This document shows positions 7,581-16,447 of a DNA stretch of 54,820 bases, piece after piece. The first letter of the stretch is position 1. Every line of letters starts with the position of its first letter. The notes under the pieces are model-generated. The model saw only the letters and a program-made list of their open reading frames with translations, searched no databases and had not been told where the DNA came from. The position numbers were made by a program, and so were the translations under genes. The stretch covers positions 1-54,820 of the forward strand of contig JACERY010000010.1 of NCBI GenBank assembly GCA_013912105.1, given 5' to 3'. The DNA is from Acidimicrobiales bacterium (lineage in GTDB: Bacteria > Actinomycetota > Acidimicrobiia > Acidimicrobiales > UBA8592).

Positions 7581-9008
7581 TTAGGAGGAAAGACCGCCAA
7601 GTATCGCTTTAACTTCCAAAAATTCTTCTAACCCATAAGGTCCCCATTCGCGACCATTTCCGGATTGTTTGTAACCACCGAATGGCGCGTTGAAATCAGG
7701 CCCTGCACCGTTGACGTGCATGTTACCTGTTCGGATTTGTCTTGCAACATTAACTGCTCTTTCATGACTCCCAGATATGTATCCAGCTAGACCATACACT
7801 GTGTCGTTTGCTATTTTGATGGCATCTTCGTCATCGGCGTAACCTATGAGCACAAGAACCGGTCCGAAAATCTCTTCTTGGGCTATTGTCATATCATTGG
7901 TAACATTCGCGAATAAGGTCGGCTTTACGTAGTAGCCAACATCTATACCATCAGGCCTACCTAGACCTCCGCAAACTAATTCTGCTCCTTCATCGATACC
8001 AGCTTGAATCAATCCTTGTATCTTTTCCCACTGTGCTTTTGAGACAACAGGTCCTATTGTTGTCCCATCGCTTGTTGGATCACCGACATTTACTGCTTCC
8101 ATAGATGCTTTAGCTATCGTTTTAGCTGTTTCCATCTGCGAATGCGGAACAAGCATTCTTGTTCCAGCATTACAGGACTGCCCTGAGTTCATGCACATGC
8201 CAAAGGCATCACGGCCGACTGCTTCTTCAAGGTTTGCGTCATCAAGAATAATATTTGCTGACTTCCCACCTAGTTCTTGAGCAACTCGTTTGACGGTTGG
8301 AGCTGCATTCTTTGCAACTTCAATTCCGGCTCTCGTTGATCCGGTAAAAGACATCATGTCTACTCCAGGGTGCTGACTTAGGTACGCTCCAACTGTAGGA
8401 CCATCACCATTAAGCAAATTAAACACCCCAGCTGGAACACCAGCTTCATCCATGATTTCAGCAAAAATGATTGCGTTGATTGGGGCTACTTCTGATGGCT
8501 TTAAGACCATAGTGCACCCTGCCGCTAAAGCAGGCGCAACTTTGCATGCGATTTGATTTATAGGCCAATTCCACGGGGTGATCATCCCGACAACCCCAAC
8601 CGGTTCTTTTACGATTAGATTCGTTCCTTGCTCTTCTTCAAATTGAAAGTTTGAAAGTACGCTAGCTGTTGTAACGAAATGGAAAAGTCCTGTTCCAGCC
8701 TGAGCGGCCTTAGCTAATCCATTTGGAGCACCCATCTCAGACGTAATCGCGGTTGCGAGTTCCTCTGACCGGGCACCAATGATTTCGGTAATTTTATTAA
8801 GCAACTCGACCCGATATTCAATGGACGTTTGCGAGAAAGTTTCAAAGGCGTCTTGTGCTGCTGCAACCGCTGCGTCTACGTCTGCATGAGTACCGAGGCT
8901 AATGGAACCGATTGCTTCTTCCGTAGCTGGATTGATGACGTCAACCGTTTCTCCACCTATAGGCTCAACCCATTGGCCGTTAATATAGAATTTTTCATTA
9001 TTACTCAT
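7581..9008 (-). CDS. NAD(P)-dependent aldehyde dehydrogenase
   Basis: Class 3-independent ALDH superfamily enzyme of 475 residues that oxidises an aldehyde to an acid. Catalytic residues are in place: Asn147 in TPWNWP, Glu245 in QELGGKS and Cys279 in NSGQSCNAG. The NAD-binding FTGSTRAG (residues 221-228) and IFGPVL are also present. It resembles the subgroup of general or aromatic/aliphatic aldehyde dehydrogenases common in actinobacteria, but the substrate is not predictable. The sequence ggag about 8 bases before the ATG is a good ribosome-binding site. It lies downstream of the thiolase/DUF35 pair and just upstream of menA. Confidence 0.92.
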   Translation of the reverse strand: MSNNEKFYINGQWVEPIGGETVDVINPATEEAIGSISLGTHADVDAAVAAAQDAFETFSQTSIEYRVELLNKITEIIGARSEELATAITSEMGAPNGLAKAAQAGTGLFHFVTTASVLSNFQFEEEQGTNLIVKEPVGVVGMITPWNWPINQIACKVAPALAAGCTMVLKPSEVAPINAIIFAEIMDEAGVPAGVFNLLNGDGPTVGAYLSQHPGVDMMSFTGSTRAGIEVAKNAAPTVKRVAQELGGKSANIILDDANLEEAVGRDAFGMCMNSGQSCNAGTRMLVPHSQMETAKTIAKASMEAVNVGDPTSDGTTIGPVVSKAQWEKIQGLIQAGIDEGAELVCGGLGRPDGIDVGYYVKPTLFANVTNDMTIAQEEIFGPVLVLIGYADDEDAIKIANDTVYGLAGYISGSHERAVNVARQIRTGNMHVNGAGPDFNAPFGGYKQSGNGREWGPYGLEEFLEVKAILGGLSS

Positions 9009-9166
9009 CTCAACTCCATTAAATTCGTCTTTGTCACAGGCTACACGAGGTTTTGAACCTCCAAAAAACCAGAATACAAGACTTTCTTCATAAAAATAAA
9101 AGAAACTTAATTAACGAATCAAACGCAGTGCGATGCTATTTACACCTTCTAAAATTTCTATAGAAT

Positions 9167-10369
9167 TCATGCAACTTTTTCGAGAATATGCACACCGCAA
9201 GCAGAACCTAATCCGATTACATGCGCAAGCCCTACTTTCGCTCCTTCGATCTGACGATCCCCAGCTTCACCGCGTAGATGCATCACTATTTCATGGATAT
9301 TAGCTATTCCGGTCGCTGCTATAGGATGACCTTTAGACTGAAGCCCTCCTGAAACATTGACTGGCCGTAACCCATCTCTCCATGGGGCCCCTGATTCAAA
9401 AAAATCAACTGCTCCACCTTCCTCACACAGCATAAGATTGTCATAGTGGACTAGCTCAGCCGTAGCGAAGCAATCATGAAGTTCTACTAAATCTAGGTCC
9501 TCTGGCCCTATCCCAGCTTGTTCATAAGCCTGTGTTGCAGCATTGCGAGTGAGGGTATTCACATCTGGAAGAATTTGACAACCATCCACCCAAGGGTCGG
9601 AAGTAAGTACTGATGCTGAAATTTTTACGGCTCGTTTCCGTACTTCACTAGGCATAGCTTTCATCTTCTCATCGCTTACGACGATCATCGCAGCTGCTCC
9701 ATCACAATTTCCTGAACACATGGGTCTTGTATTTGGATACGCGATCATTACGTCATTCATAATTTCATCGAGTGAGAAGCGTTTCTGATATGCAGCGAGT
9801 GGATTTAATGTAGAGTGTGCATGATTCTTTTCTGAAATCCGGGCGAAAAGCTCAAAACTTGCTCCGCCATACTTATGTCCGTACTCCATTCCAACTTGTG
9901 CGAAAACACCAGGCATAATACTTGTCCCGATTCTTCCTTCGGTTGAAGATAAAGCTCCGTATCGACCACTAGGCTCCCAAGTTTCAGACTCAGGCTTTGG
10001 GCCTCTTTGTCCAAGTAACCCAGCGCCTGCTAACTTCTCGACACCTACAGCCATTCCGACATCAGTTTCTCCAGCTTTTACAGCCATAACTGCTACTCGA
10101 AGAGCTGTGGCTCCCGTGGCACATGCATTCGCTACATTAAAAACTGGTATCCCTGTTTGACCTATTTGTTTTTGTAACTGTTGCCCGATTCCAGCACTCG
10201 CATTCATTAGATTACCGACTCCAAGAACTCCGACATCAGCTAAAGACACACCAGCATCTTTTAGAGCGTTACGGCTAGCTTCTGCTGCGAGGTCAACTAC
10301 ATCTTTATCAGGATGTTTTCCAAACTTTGTCATGTTTGATCCGATTATCCAAATTGCATCTGATGCCAT
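9167..10369 (-). CDS. Thiolase-family protein, SCP-x/lipid-transfer type acetyl-CoA acetyltransferase
   Basis: Predicted thiolytic enzyme of acyl-CoA or sterol side-chain type metabolism, about 400 residues. It has the nucleophile Cys in NVANACATGATA, LVELHDCFATAEL, and the catalytic His in QSKGHPIAATG; the C-terminal part GLGSACGVHILE is typical of this SCP-x-like branch. A longer frame starts at a TTG at 10384. I chose the ATG at 10369 because gaaagga sits about 8 bases upstream of it. Ordinary biosynthetic thiolases look different at the C-terminus. The gene follows a DUF35 gene by about 30 bases; DUF35 proteins commonly partner thiolases of this type. Confidence 0.88.
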   Translation of the reverse strand: MASDAIWIIGSNMTKFGKHPDKDVVDLAAEASRNALKDAGVSLADVGVLGVGNLMNASAGIGQQLQKQIGQTGIPVFNVANACATGATALRVAVMAVKAGETDVGMAVGVEKLAGAGLLGQRGPKPESETWEPSGRYGALSSTEGRIGTSIMPGVFAQVGMEYGHKYGGASFELFARISEKNHAHSTLNPLAAYQKRFSLDEIMNDVMIAYPNTRPMCSGNCDGAAAMIVVSDEKMKAMPSEVRKRAVKISASVLTSDPWVDGCQILPDVNTLTRNAATQAYEQAGIGPEDLDLVELHDCFATAELVHYDNLMLCEEGGAVDFFESGAPWRDGLRPVNVSGGLQSKGHPIAATGIANIHEIVMHLRGEAGDRQIEGAKVGLAHVIGLGSACGVHILEKVA

Positions 10370-10398
10370 AAGTTTTCCTTTCAAAATACTTTAATAAA

Positions 10399-10788
10399 TT
10401 AATTATCAATGGGTTCAAAACCAAAAGCTATAGCTTCGGTACCTTCATTGTCTTCGCCCATAGAGTACGTCATTAGCTTAACCTGCATACCTAACTTCAC
10501 GAATTCTGGCGTGGGTTCAACATTCATAAGGGTGCATTTGACGCTTGTACCGCCACAGTTAACTACGGCAGATACGTAGGGTATTGGGCCCATTTGGACA
10601 ATGCTAAAGCTAGTAACCTCGCCCTCTGTTGGAACAGGAACTAAAATAAATTTATCTTCGAAACATGCTGCGCACGCATTTCGTCGATCAAAGTATCTCG
10701 CCCCGCAAGACACGCATTCATTCGCTTGCAAATACGGCTCATCGGCTAAGACCAAATAATCAACGAAAGGTATTCTGTTAGGCTTCAT
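10399..10788 (-). CDS. DUF35-type Zn-ribbon/OB-fold protein, thiolase partner
   Basis: A 129-residue protein with a rubredoxin-like zinc ribbon (Cys25, Cys28, Cys39, Cys42: C-x2-C-x10-C-x2-C) followed by an OB-fold (about residues 50-128, containing VTSFSIVQMGPIPYVSAVV). In this family the protein typically docks on a thiolase or HMG-CoA synthase-like enzyme and may bind acyl-CoA. Its position directly before the thiolase gene fits that role. The specific substrate is unknown. A gap of 83 bases separates it from the upstream nitroreductase gene. Confidence 0.88.
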   Translation of the reverse strand: MKPNRIPFVDYLVLADEPYLQANECVSCGARYFDRRNACAACFEDKFILVPVPTEGEVTSFSIVQMGPIPYVSAVVNCGGTSVKCTLMNVEPTPEFVKLGMQVKLMTYSMGEDNEGTEAIAFGFEPIDN

Positions 10789-10871
10789 AGTTGCCTCGCT
10801 TTGTTATTCTCAATGCTTTGACCACGACTCTCCTAGAGATACTACTTGTTTTTTTATTTTTAGAGTACAAC

Positions 10872-11501
10872 TTAAGCGTCATTGCTTTTAAAAATTAGTT
10901 CTTTCGTTGTCAACCTATTTCTTGCTGTTGATTTACTTTTTCTTTGGACACCTGAAGCGTAGCCTACAGCTATAACACCTATAGCCTTAAATTCTTCGGG
11001 AATGTTGAATTTTAATTTAACGTTTGGTTCGTGTTCAAAAAGTCCAAAGAAGAGGCTTCCTAAGCCTTTCGATTCTGCTGCTAATAGGATTGACATTGCT
11101 GCCATCCCGCCATCTACCCACCAGTAGGGTGTTGACCAAGCTTCCTCGTTGCCCCCTAATCGAGTTTTCAATTTGTCAGTTTCGGAATAGCGATTCAGAT
11201 ACTCATTTGGGTTAACCCAAATGAGTATCAGAGTAGGAGCCTGCAACAACCCGGGCCATGGGAAATTGTTACGGTCATCACTTTTCAAAGTGGTTTCCCA
11301 GTAATCGCTTACTTCTCTATTCTCCAAAAGTAGATAACGAATTCCCTCAGCATTCCCGGCTCGTGGTGCAAAGCGAGCTGCATCAATAAGGTCCACAGCT
11401 ACACCGTCATCTAACGGTTGGCTTTCAAAATTCCGCACCATGCGTCTTGCCTTCATTAGATTCAACATGTGATTGAAGTCTCTGTTTGGGTTATGAACCA
11501 A
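10872..11501 (-). CDS. Nitroreductase-family flavoprotein
   Basis: FMN-dependent oxidoreductase fold, 209 residues. It has the N-terminal KARRMVRNFESQPL, DAARFAPRAGNAEGIRYLLL for FMN contact, a central WWVDGGMAAMSILLAAESKGLGS, and IGVIAVGY near the end. The longest frame starts with TTG at 11501 and overlaps the upstream gene by 11 bases; an ATG at 11468 would begin closer to the usual nitroreductase start and is an equally good choice. Substrates range from quinones and nitro-compounds to F420-like reductions and cannot be told from sequence. Confidence 0.85.
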   Translation of the reverse strand: MVHNPNRDFNHMLNLMKARRMVRNFESQPLDDGVAVDLIDAARFAPRAGNAEGIRYLLLENREVSDYWETTLKSDDRNNFPWPGLLQAPTLILIWVNPNEYLNRYSETDKLKTRLGGNEEAWSTPYWWVDGGMAAMSILLAAESKGLGSLFFGLFEHEPNVKLKFNIPEEFKAIGVIAVGYASGVQRKSKSTARNRLTTKELIFKSNDA

Positions 11502-12168
11502 GTTTTTCTAGCTTCTCTGCTAGAGCCCATGCATGCGCTACGACAACATCTCCTTGTTTCTGGTCTAAATCACCAAAAATTTGCTGAACTTCGGAGGAAA
11601 TCTTTTCTGGCTTAAGGCTTTCATGATCGAAAATACAGGGGTTAGAGCTATCCCCCATCGCTATAAATTTTCTATCATCATATGAAAGAGCGGAGAAGCC
11701 TAAACGTTTAGCGAATCTTCTCCCCCATGCTCGTTCCTCTCCAGAAACTTTATGCCCTGGCCGTGGCAGTTCGTCGGTAAGATCTTTAAATATTTCAAAT
11801 CCACTTGCGTCGATAATAGTGGTACCGAAAACAACATCTTCATCAGGGAAGGCCATCAAAGCACGATGGTACATTTCTCCCATTAAAGCTTTGAGTGCTG
11901 CGTTTCTTTTATTATTTCGGATTACGGCCCCCAATCCCATGATCACGGCAGGGGTTCCACCAATCCTTTCGAGCGTACAAAATACGAATCCTCGCAATTT
12001 TTCATTCTCTCTTGCTGTAGTCAGCAAAACCCATTCTTCAGTTTGTTTCGAGAGAACACCCATCGAGAAGGCGTTTGGAGATTCTGAGGATAGTTCTTCT
12101 AACTCCCCAAGTTCAGCATCAGTTACTGCTGTGCAATCTTTAGTCTCTACTTCAAATCCCATTGCCAC
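11491..12168 (-). CDS. Uncharacterised protein, possibly GNAT-like
   Basis: A 225-residue soluble protein I do not recognise with confidence. The middle (LRGFVFCTLERIGGTPAVIM, then AALKALMGEMYHRAL) and the late RRFAKRLGFSALSYDDRKF resemble strand-helix and -GF- elements of a GNAT acetyltransferase, but no clear acetyl-CoA loop (Q/R-x-x-G-x-G/A) is present. The start is GTG at 12168 with an in-frame ATG two codons later. It is the first gene of the nitroreductase/DUF35/thiolase/ALDH run and overlaps the nitroreductase frame, which suggests shared expression. Confidence 0.6.
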   Translation of the reverse strand: MAMGFEVETKDCTAVTDAELGELEELSSESPNAFSMGVLSKQTEEWVLLTTARENEKLRGFVFCTLERIGGTPAVIMGLGAVIRNNKRNAALKALMGEMYHRALMAFPDEDVVFGTTIIDASGFEIFKDLTDELPRPGHKVSGEERAWGRRFAKRLGFSALSYDDRKFIAMGDSSNPCIFDHESLKPEKISSEVQQIFGDLDQKQGDVVVAHAWALAEKLEKLGS

Positions 12169-12267
12169 CCCAAATAGTTTTGACTACGTACATGTCTAGT
12201 AGCCCTGCTTATATTTCAGTCGGTAATTAGAATTTTCGCAACTTGAGAGTAAAGGTGTTTCAATCTT

Positions 12268-15200
12268 TTAAAGAATTGCGTTCGCCCCAAGCAGTACCCT
12301 CAATTCACCCATTAAACCTTTTTCTGGATTTACCCTTACTTCAGGACCTAACCATATTTTTTTGCTGCCGACTCTGACGTAAACATCGCACTCCCCTGGA
12401 TGTTCGCTTAATAAAGAAGCAAGGTTCTCCAAATGCTTTGTCGTTGTTCCACTTGAGGGTATTTGAACTTCGATAGAACTAATTTTTGTTTCTTCATCAC
12501 TTTTTAGTTCTTCAAGGTCCATACAAATAATTTTTAATGCTTCATCTCGCCTGTCTATTCGCCCTGTAACGATTACTGGCTGATCATTGTTTAATTTATG
12601 ACCTACTTGGCTCATCACTTTTGTGAAAATAATTACTTCAACAGAATTTTCTAAATCCTCAAGGGACATGTTCGCCATTAAATCACCGCGAGCGGTGTAC
12701 CTTTTATTCAGTTCTGAAATAACCCCACCAATTTTTATCACTTTTCCCTCTTCAAGGCCGGCTAAACCACTTATTGAAACATCGCATTTTCTTCTTATGC
12801 TTCCTTCATAACCCTTAAGGGGGTGGTCCGAAATGTATCTACCTAGCATTTCTTTCTCAAAAGATAATCTTTGAGATTTTTCAAATTCTAAGTCTGGAAT
12901 CACTATTTTTTCGTCAAAAACATCCGAATTCTCATCAGTTTCTGTTTCAAAAAGTGTCATTACGCCCATGTCTCTTTCTCGCCTTCTAGAGACAGTCTGT
13001 TCAATAATCCGTTCATAAACTGTCAGTAGCCCCTGTCTTTTGTGACCCATAGAATCAAAGGCTCCTGCTTTTACTAATGCTTCTATCGCTCTCCTATTGA
13101 GCACTTGAGTATCTACACGGTTGCAAAAATCATAGAAGTCTTCGAAAGGCCCATTTTCGTTTCGCTCCTCTAACAATAAAGCCACGACCCCTTCTCCGAC
13201 GTTTCGAATGGCTGAAAGACCATAAATAATCGCTTGATCATTGGAACCACTTCCGAGTTCCGGAAAATAATTCATGCCTGCACGATTAATATCTGGAACT
13301 TCGACATTAAGTCCCATAATGCGACACTCGTTTAGATATATGGCTGAATCTTCTTTTTTTCGACTCTTGACACTAGTCATTAACGCAGCCATATATTGAA
13401 CTGGGAAATGTGTTTTCAAAAATGCCGTTTGATATGCGATTAACCCATAGCCATAACTATGGCTTTTATTGAATGCATAATCAGCAAATTGAGATATGAC
13501 ATCAAATACTTGGGAGCTCAGTTTTGCCTCGTAGCCCATTGATTCCATACCTAAGGTAAAGCGTTCTCTTTCTTCCTCCATGGCTTTACGAATTTTCTTT
13601 CCCATTGCTTTTCTTAAAGAGTCTGCTTCTGCAAGAGAATAACCAGCAAATTTTTGAGCTACACGCATAACACTTTCTTGATAGATCATTAATCCATAAG
13701 TATCTCGAAGTAAGTCTTCTGCATCAGGGTGAAAGTATTCAACCGGTTTTCTATTATTTTTTCTATCTGCATAGTCATGGTGCATATTCGCAGCCATTGG
13801 ACCAGGCCTGTAAAGGGCTACTAGGGCGGCAACATCTTCAAAGCTTGAGGGGACGAGCGCTTTCATCAACGACCGCATTGGCGGTGATTCAAGCTGAAAA
13901 ACTCCGATTGAGTCACCTGACGCGAGCAAAGCGAAGGTTTCAGCGTCGTCAAGTGGGACATTATCAATATCCATTATTTCTTGAGTCGTTTCTTCAATCA
14001 GTTCGAGGGTATCGGTAATAACATCAAGGTTCCTAAGACCAAGGAAATCCATTTTTAACAGACCTAGATCTTCGACCGATTGCATTTCGTACTGTGTTAC
14101 AACGGGGGCATCTTCTATATCTTTATCCTTTTCTGGTTTTCTTTGAATAGGAAGATATTCGGTTAAAGGTTCTTTAGTGATTACTACCCCTGCAGCATGA
14201 ATTGAATCCTGACGTCGGAGGCCTTCTAGGCCAAGCGCTACATCAATTACTTCTTTCACTACAGGATCATTCTCATACATCTGTCTAAGCTCTAAAGATG
14301 ATTTGTAACCATCTAAGTATTTTTCATCTTTCCGGATACAAGCCCACAATGGGGTATCCCGTCCCATAACAGGAGGGGGAATAGCCTTCGCGATCTGATC
14401 CCCGACAGCATAGGGTTTATCAAGTACACGAGCGGCATCACGAACGGCTGCTCGACCTTTAATTTGAGAAAAAGTTATTATCTGCGCAACATGGTCTCGG
14501 CCATATTTCTCTGCAACATAGGTGATCATTCTATCTCGATATCGAGAATCAAAATCCATATCAATATCTGGCATTGAAATTCTTGATGGATTTAGAAACC
14601 GTTCAAACAGCAGGTCGTATTTGATTGGATCGAGGTCCGTAATTTTCAGCGCATAAGCGACTGCGCTACCTGCTGCGGACCCACGGCCAGGCCCAACCCG
14701 AATTCCCTGCTCACGTGCATAACGTATGAGATCCCAAGTAATAAGGAAATATGCAGAAAAACCCATGTCGCTCATAACACGAAGTTCATAAGTAAGACGA
14801 TCTGAGATCTCATCACTCAGATCGTTTCCCCACCTTTCATGAGCTCCTTGCAGCGTTAGGTATTGAAGATATTGGTCATCATCATCAAAACCTTCTGGCA
14901 GAGGGAAATCCGGCAATAATGGATTACCAAATTCGATTTCAACATCTGCTCTTTCTGCAATCCATAGAGTGTTGTCGCAAGCAACTTCTACATCTTTGAA
15001 GACATAGCGCATTTCATTAGCAGTTTTTAAGTAATGCTGATCTCCATGGAATTTAAGCCTATTGGGGTCGCTAATTAAAGAACCAGTTTGAACACATAAC
15101 AGTGCATCATGGGCAATGTGGTCGTGCTGGTGAGTGTAATGACAATCGTTGGTAGCTAGAAGTGGCGCTCCAAGCTGAGATGCGATCCGCATCAAAGCTG

Positions 15201-15807
15201 GGTTCGTTCTTTTCTGTTCAGGTATGCCATGGTCCTGCAGTTCCACAAAAAGATTATCTTTGCCAAAAATTTCTTGAAGACGACCGGCTCTTTCAAGAGC
15301 TTCTGGCTCATCATCTCTCAAAAGAGCTTGAAGAACTTGGCCTCCAAGACAGCCAGTTGTCGCTATTACCCCGTCGCTATGATCATTTAACACCTCCCAG
15401 TCAATTCTGGGCTTGTAATAGAAACCCTCCATAAACGCTCGACTTGCAATTTGAATCAAGTTTTTATAGCCGTTGTTATTTTCAGCAAGAAGAGTCAAAT
15501 GGTAATAAAGCTTTCGCCCCTGATCTGTATCTCCACCTGAGTCGTCAACATTTCCACGTCCCCTTTTGGGTCGCTCATATCGTGAGTCATAAGCCATATA
15601 GGCTTCAGTGCCAATAATGGGCTTAATGCCCTGAGATTTACATGCACGGTAGAATGGAAGCACTCCATACATATTTCCATGGTCAGTAATGCCGAGTGCG
15701 GGCTGCTCATCTTTTATCGCTGCCTCTACAATTTCGTCTAACCGGGAAGCCCCATCCAACATTGAATATTCTGTATGCACATGAAGGTGAGTAAATGAGT
15801 TTGACAC
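12268..15807 (-). CDS. dnaE: DNA polymerase III alpha subunit
   Basis: Replicative polymerase, DnaE1 type, 1179 residues. An intact N-terminal PHP domain is seen (HLHVHTEYSMLDGA, GITDHGNMYG, CHYTHQHDH), suggesting metal-dependent proofreading as in actinobacterial DnaE1. The polymerase core includes GPGRGSAAGS, the catalytic acidic motif PDIDMDFD, and YQESVMRVAQ, followed by helix-hairpin-helix segments and an OB-fold near residues 1000-1090. The start is GTG, with ggaa about 8 bases upstream. It sits downstream of bpa; lspA and rluD are nearby, as in many actinobacteria. Confidence 0.97.
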   Translation of the reverse strand: MSNSFTHLHVHTEYSMLDGASRLDEIVEAAIKDEQPALGITDHGNMYGVLPFYRACKSQGIKPIIGTEAYMAYDSRYERPKRGRGNVDDSGGDTDQGRKLYYHLTLLAENNNGYKNLIQIASRAFMEGFYYKPRIDWEVLNDHSDGVIATTGCLGGQVLQALLRDDEPEALERAGRLQEIFGKDNLFVELQDHGIPEQKRTNPALMRIASQLGAPLLATNDCHYTHQHDHIAHDALLCVQTGSLISDPNRLKFHGDQHYLKTANEMRYVFKDVEVACDNTLWIAERADVEIEFGNPLLPDFPLPEGFDDDDQYLQYLTLQGAHERWGNDLSDEISDRLTYELRVMSDMGFSAYFLITWDLIRYAREQGIRVGPGRGSAAGSAVAYALKITDLDPIKYDLLFERFLNPSRISMPDIDMDFDSRYRDRMITYVAEKYGRDHVAQIITFSQIKGRAAVRDAARVLDKPYAVGDQIAKAIPPPVMGRDTPLWACIRKDEKYLDGYKSSLELRQMYENDPVVKEVIDVALGLEGLRRQDSIHAAGVVITKEPLTEYLPIQRKPEKDKDIEDAPVVTQYEMQSVEDLGLLKMDFLGLRNLDVITDTLELIEETTQEIMDIDNVPLDDAETFALLASGDSIGVFQLESPPMRSLMKALVPSSFEDVAALVALYRPGPMAANMHHDYADRKNNRKPVEYFHPDAEDLLRDTYGLMIYQESVMRVAQKFAGYSLAEADSLRKAMGKKIRKAMEEERERFTLGMESMGYEAKLSSQVFDVISQFADYAFNKSHSYGYGLIAYQTAFLKTHFPVQYMAALMTSVKSRKKEDSAIYLNECRIMGLNVEVPDINRAGMNYFPELGSGSNDQAIIYGLSAIRNVGEGVVALLLEERNENGPFEDFYDFCNRVDTQVLNRRAIEALVKAGAFDSMGHKRQGLLTVYERIIEQTVSRRRERDMGVMTLFETETDENSDVFDEKIVIPDLEFEKSQRLSFEKEMLGRYISDHPLKGYEGSIRRKCDVSISGLAGLEEGKVIKIGGVISELNKRYTARGDLMANMSLEDLENSVEVIIFTKVMSQVGHKLNNDQPVIVTGRIDRRDEALKIICMDLEELKSDEETKISSIEVQIPSSGTTTKHLENLASLLSEHPGECDVYVRVGSKKIWLGPEVRVNPEKGLMGELRVLLGANAIL

Positions 15808-15812
15808 GTTTT

Positions 15813-15885
15813 ATTCCAAAGATTTTTTCAAGCAAATTACATATTTGTTGTTTAGTCTCTATCTTTATAATGTAATTTTTGGAAT
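15813..15885 (-). promoter_or_regulatory. Nested inverted repeat in the bpa-dnaE gap, before the dnaE start
   Basis: In the dnaE sense direction, ATTCCAAA (15885-15878) can pair with TTTGGAAT (15820-15813), and AAATTACAT (15878-15870) with ATGTAATTT (15842-15834). The two stems share base 15878, so at most one pair is lost if both form. The outer 3' arm contains the GGAA that would serve as dnaE ribosome-binding site, so pairing could mask it. No T-tract follows, so it is not an ordinary terminator. The region is AT-rich, where chance repeats are common. Confidence 0.3.
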
Positions 15886-15896
15886 TGCGCCAATAG

Positions 15897-16412
15897 CTAT
15901 AGATAAGTACCCGGACGACTTTGATTGCCGTCGTTGTCCTCTTCATTTGAATTAGTAGCTTGAGAACCTGAAGGAAGTTGACCACCGGAACGCATGGATG
16001 CAAGTTGTTGCTGAGAAGCCATTTGTTGTGCAAAGAGAGTTGCTTGGATGCCTTGTATTAATCCTTCTAACCAGCCGACTAATTGCGCCTGAGCTACTCT
16101 TAATTCAGCTTCACTTGGGATCTCTTCGGTTCCGAAAGGAAGAGTTATCCGATCTAATTCTTCTCGAAGTTCCTGAGATAGGGCAGAACCCAATTCTTTG
16201 ACCGACGTATCATAGATATCCCGCATTCGATCTCTGCTACCTTCGTCCAATTGAACTTCTCGTAACTCATCTAATAATTGACGAAGCATTGACCCAACAC
16301 GCATCACCTTAGCTGGCTGTTCTATAAACTCTCCTTCAGTATCATTAGCGGTTTTTTCCGGGGAGACTATTTCGGCGTTATCAGCAGTAATGTGTTCTGT
16401 TTTTTCTTCCAT
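15897..16412 (-). CDS. bpa: Bacterial proteasome activator (Bpa/PafE)
   Basis: Ring-forming, ATP-independent activator of the actinobacterial 20S proteasome, 171 residues. The helical core has the family sequence EQPAKVMRVGSMLRQLLDE (residues 31-49), then SQELREELDRITLPF, ELRVAQAQLVGWLEGLIQGIQ and LFAQQMA, as in Mycobacterium Rv3780. The C-terminus ends in G-T-Y-L, matching the GQYL docking tail that opens the proteasome gate. The flanks (residues 1-30 and 142-166) are low-complexity and acidic. It is upstream of dnaE on the same strand. Its presence predicts prcA/prcB elsewhere in the genome. Confidence 0.92.
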   Translation of the reverse strand: MEEKTEHITADNAEIVSPEKTANDTEGEFIEQPAKVMRVGSMLRQLLDELREVQLDEGSRDRMRDIYDTSVKELGSALSQELREELDRITLPFGTEEIPSEAELRVAQAQLVGWLEGLIQGIQATLFAQQMASQQQLASMRSGGQLPSGSQATNSNEEDNDGNQSRPGTYL

Positions 16413-16447
16413 TCTTAATATCGTATCGGATTTCTATTAATAAAAAC

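Noticed and set aside
9047..9061. Hairpin GAGGTT-TTG-AACCTC, looking like a tRNA T-arm or terminator
   Set aside because: No acceptor, D or anticodon arms surround it. In the minus direction the T-run precedes the stem instead of following it, and in the plus direction A residues follow. It is a chance hairpin in the ALDH upstream region.
10370..10384. TTG start for the thiolase five codons upstream of the ATG
   Set aside because: The ATG at 10369 has a well-placed gaaagga ribosome-binding site, and the extra residues lie inside that site.
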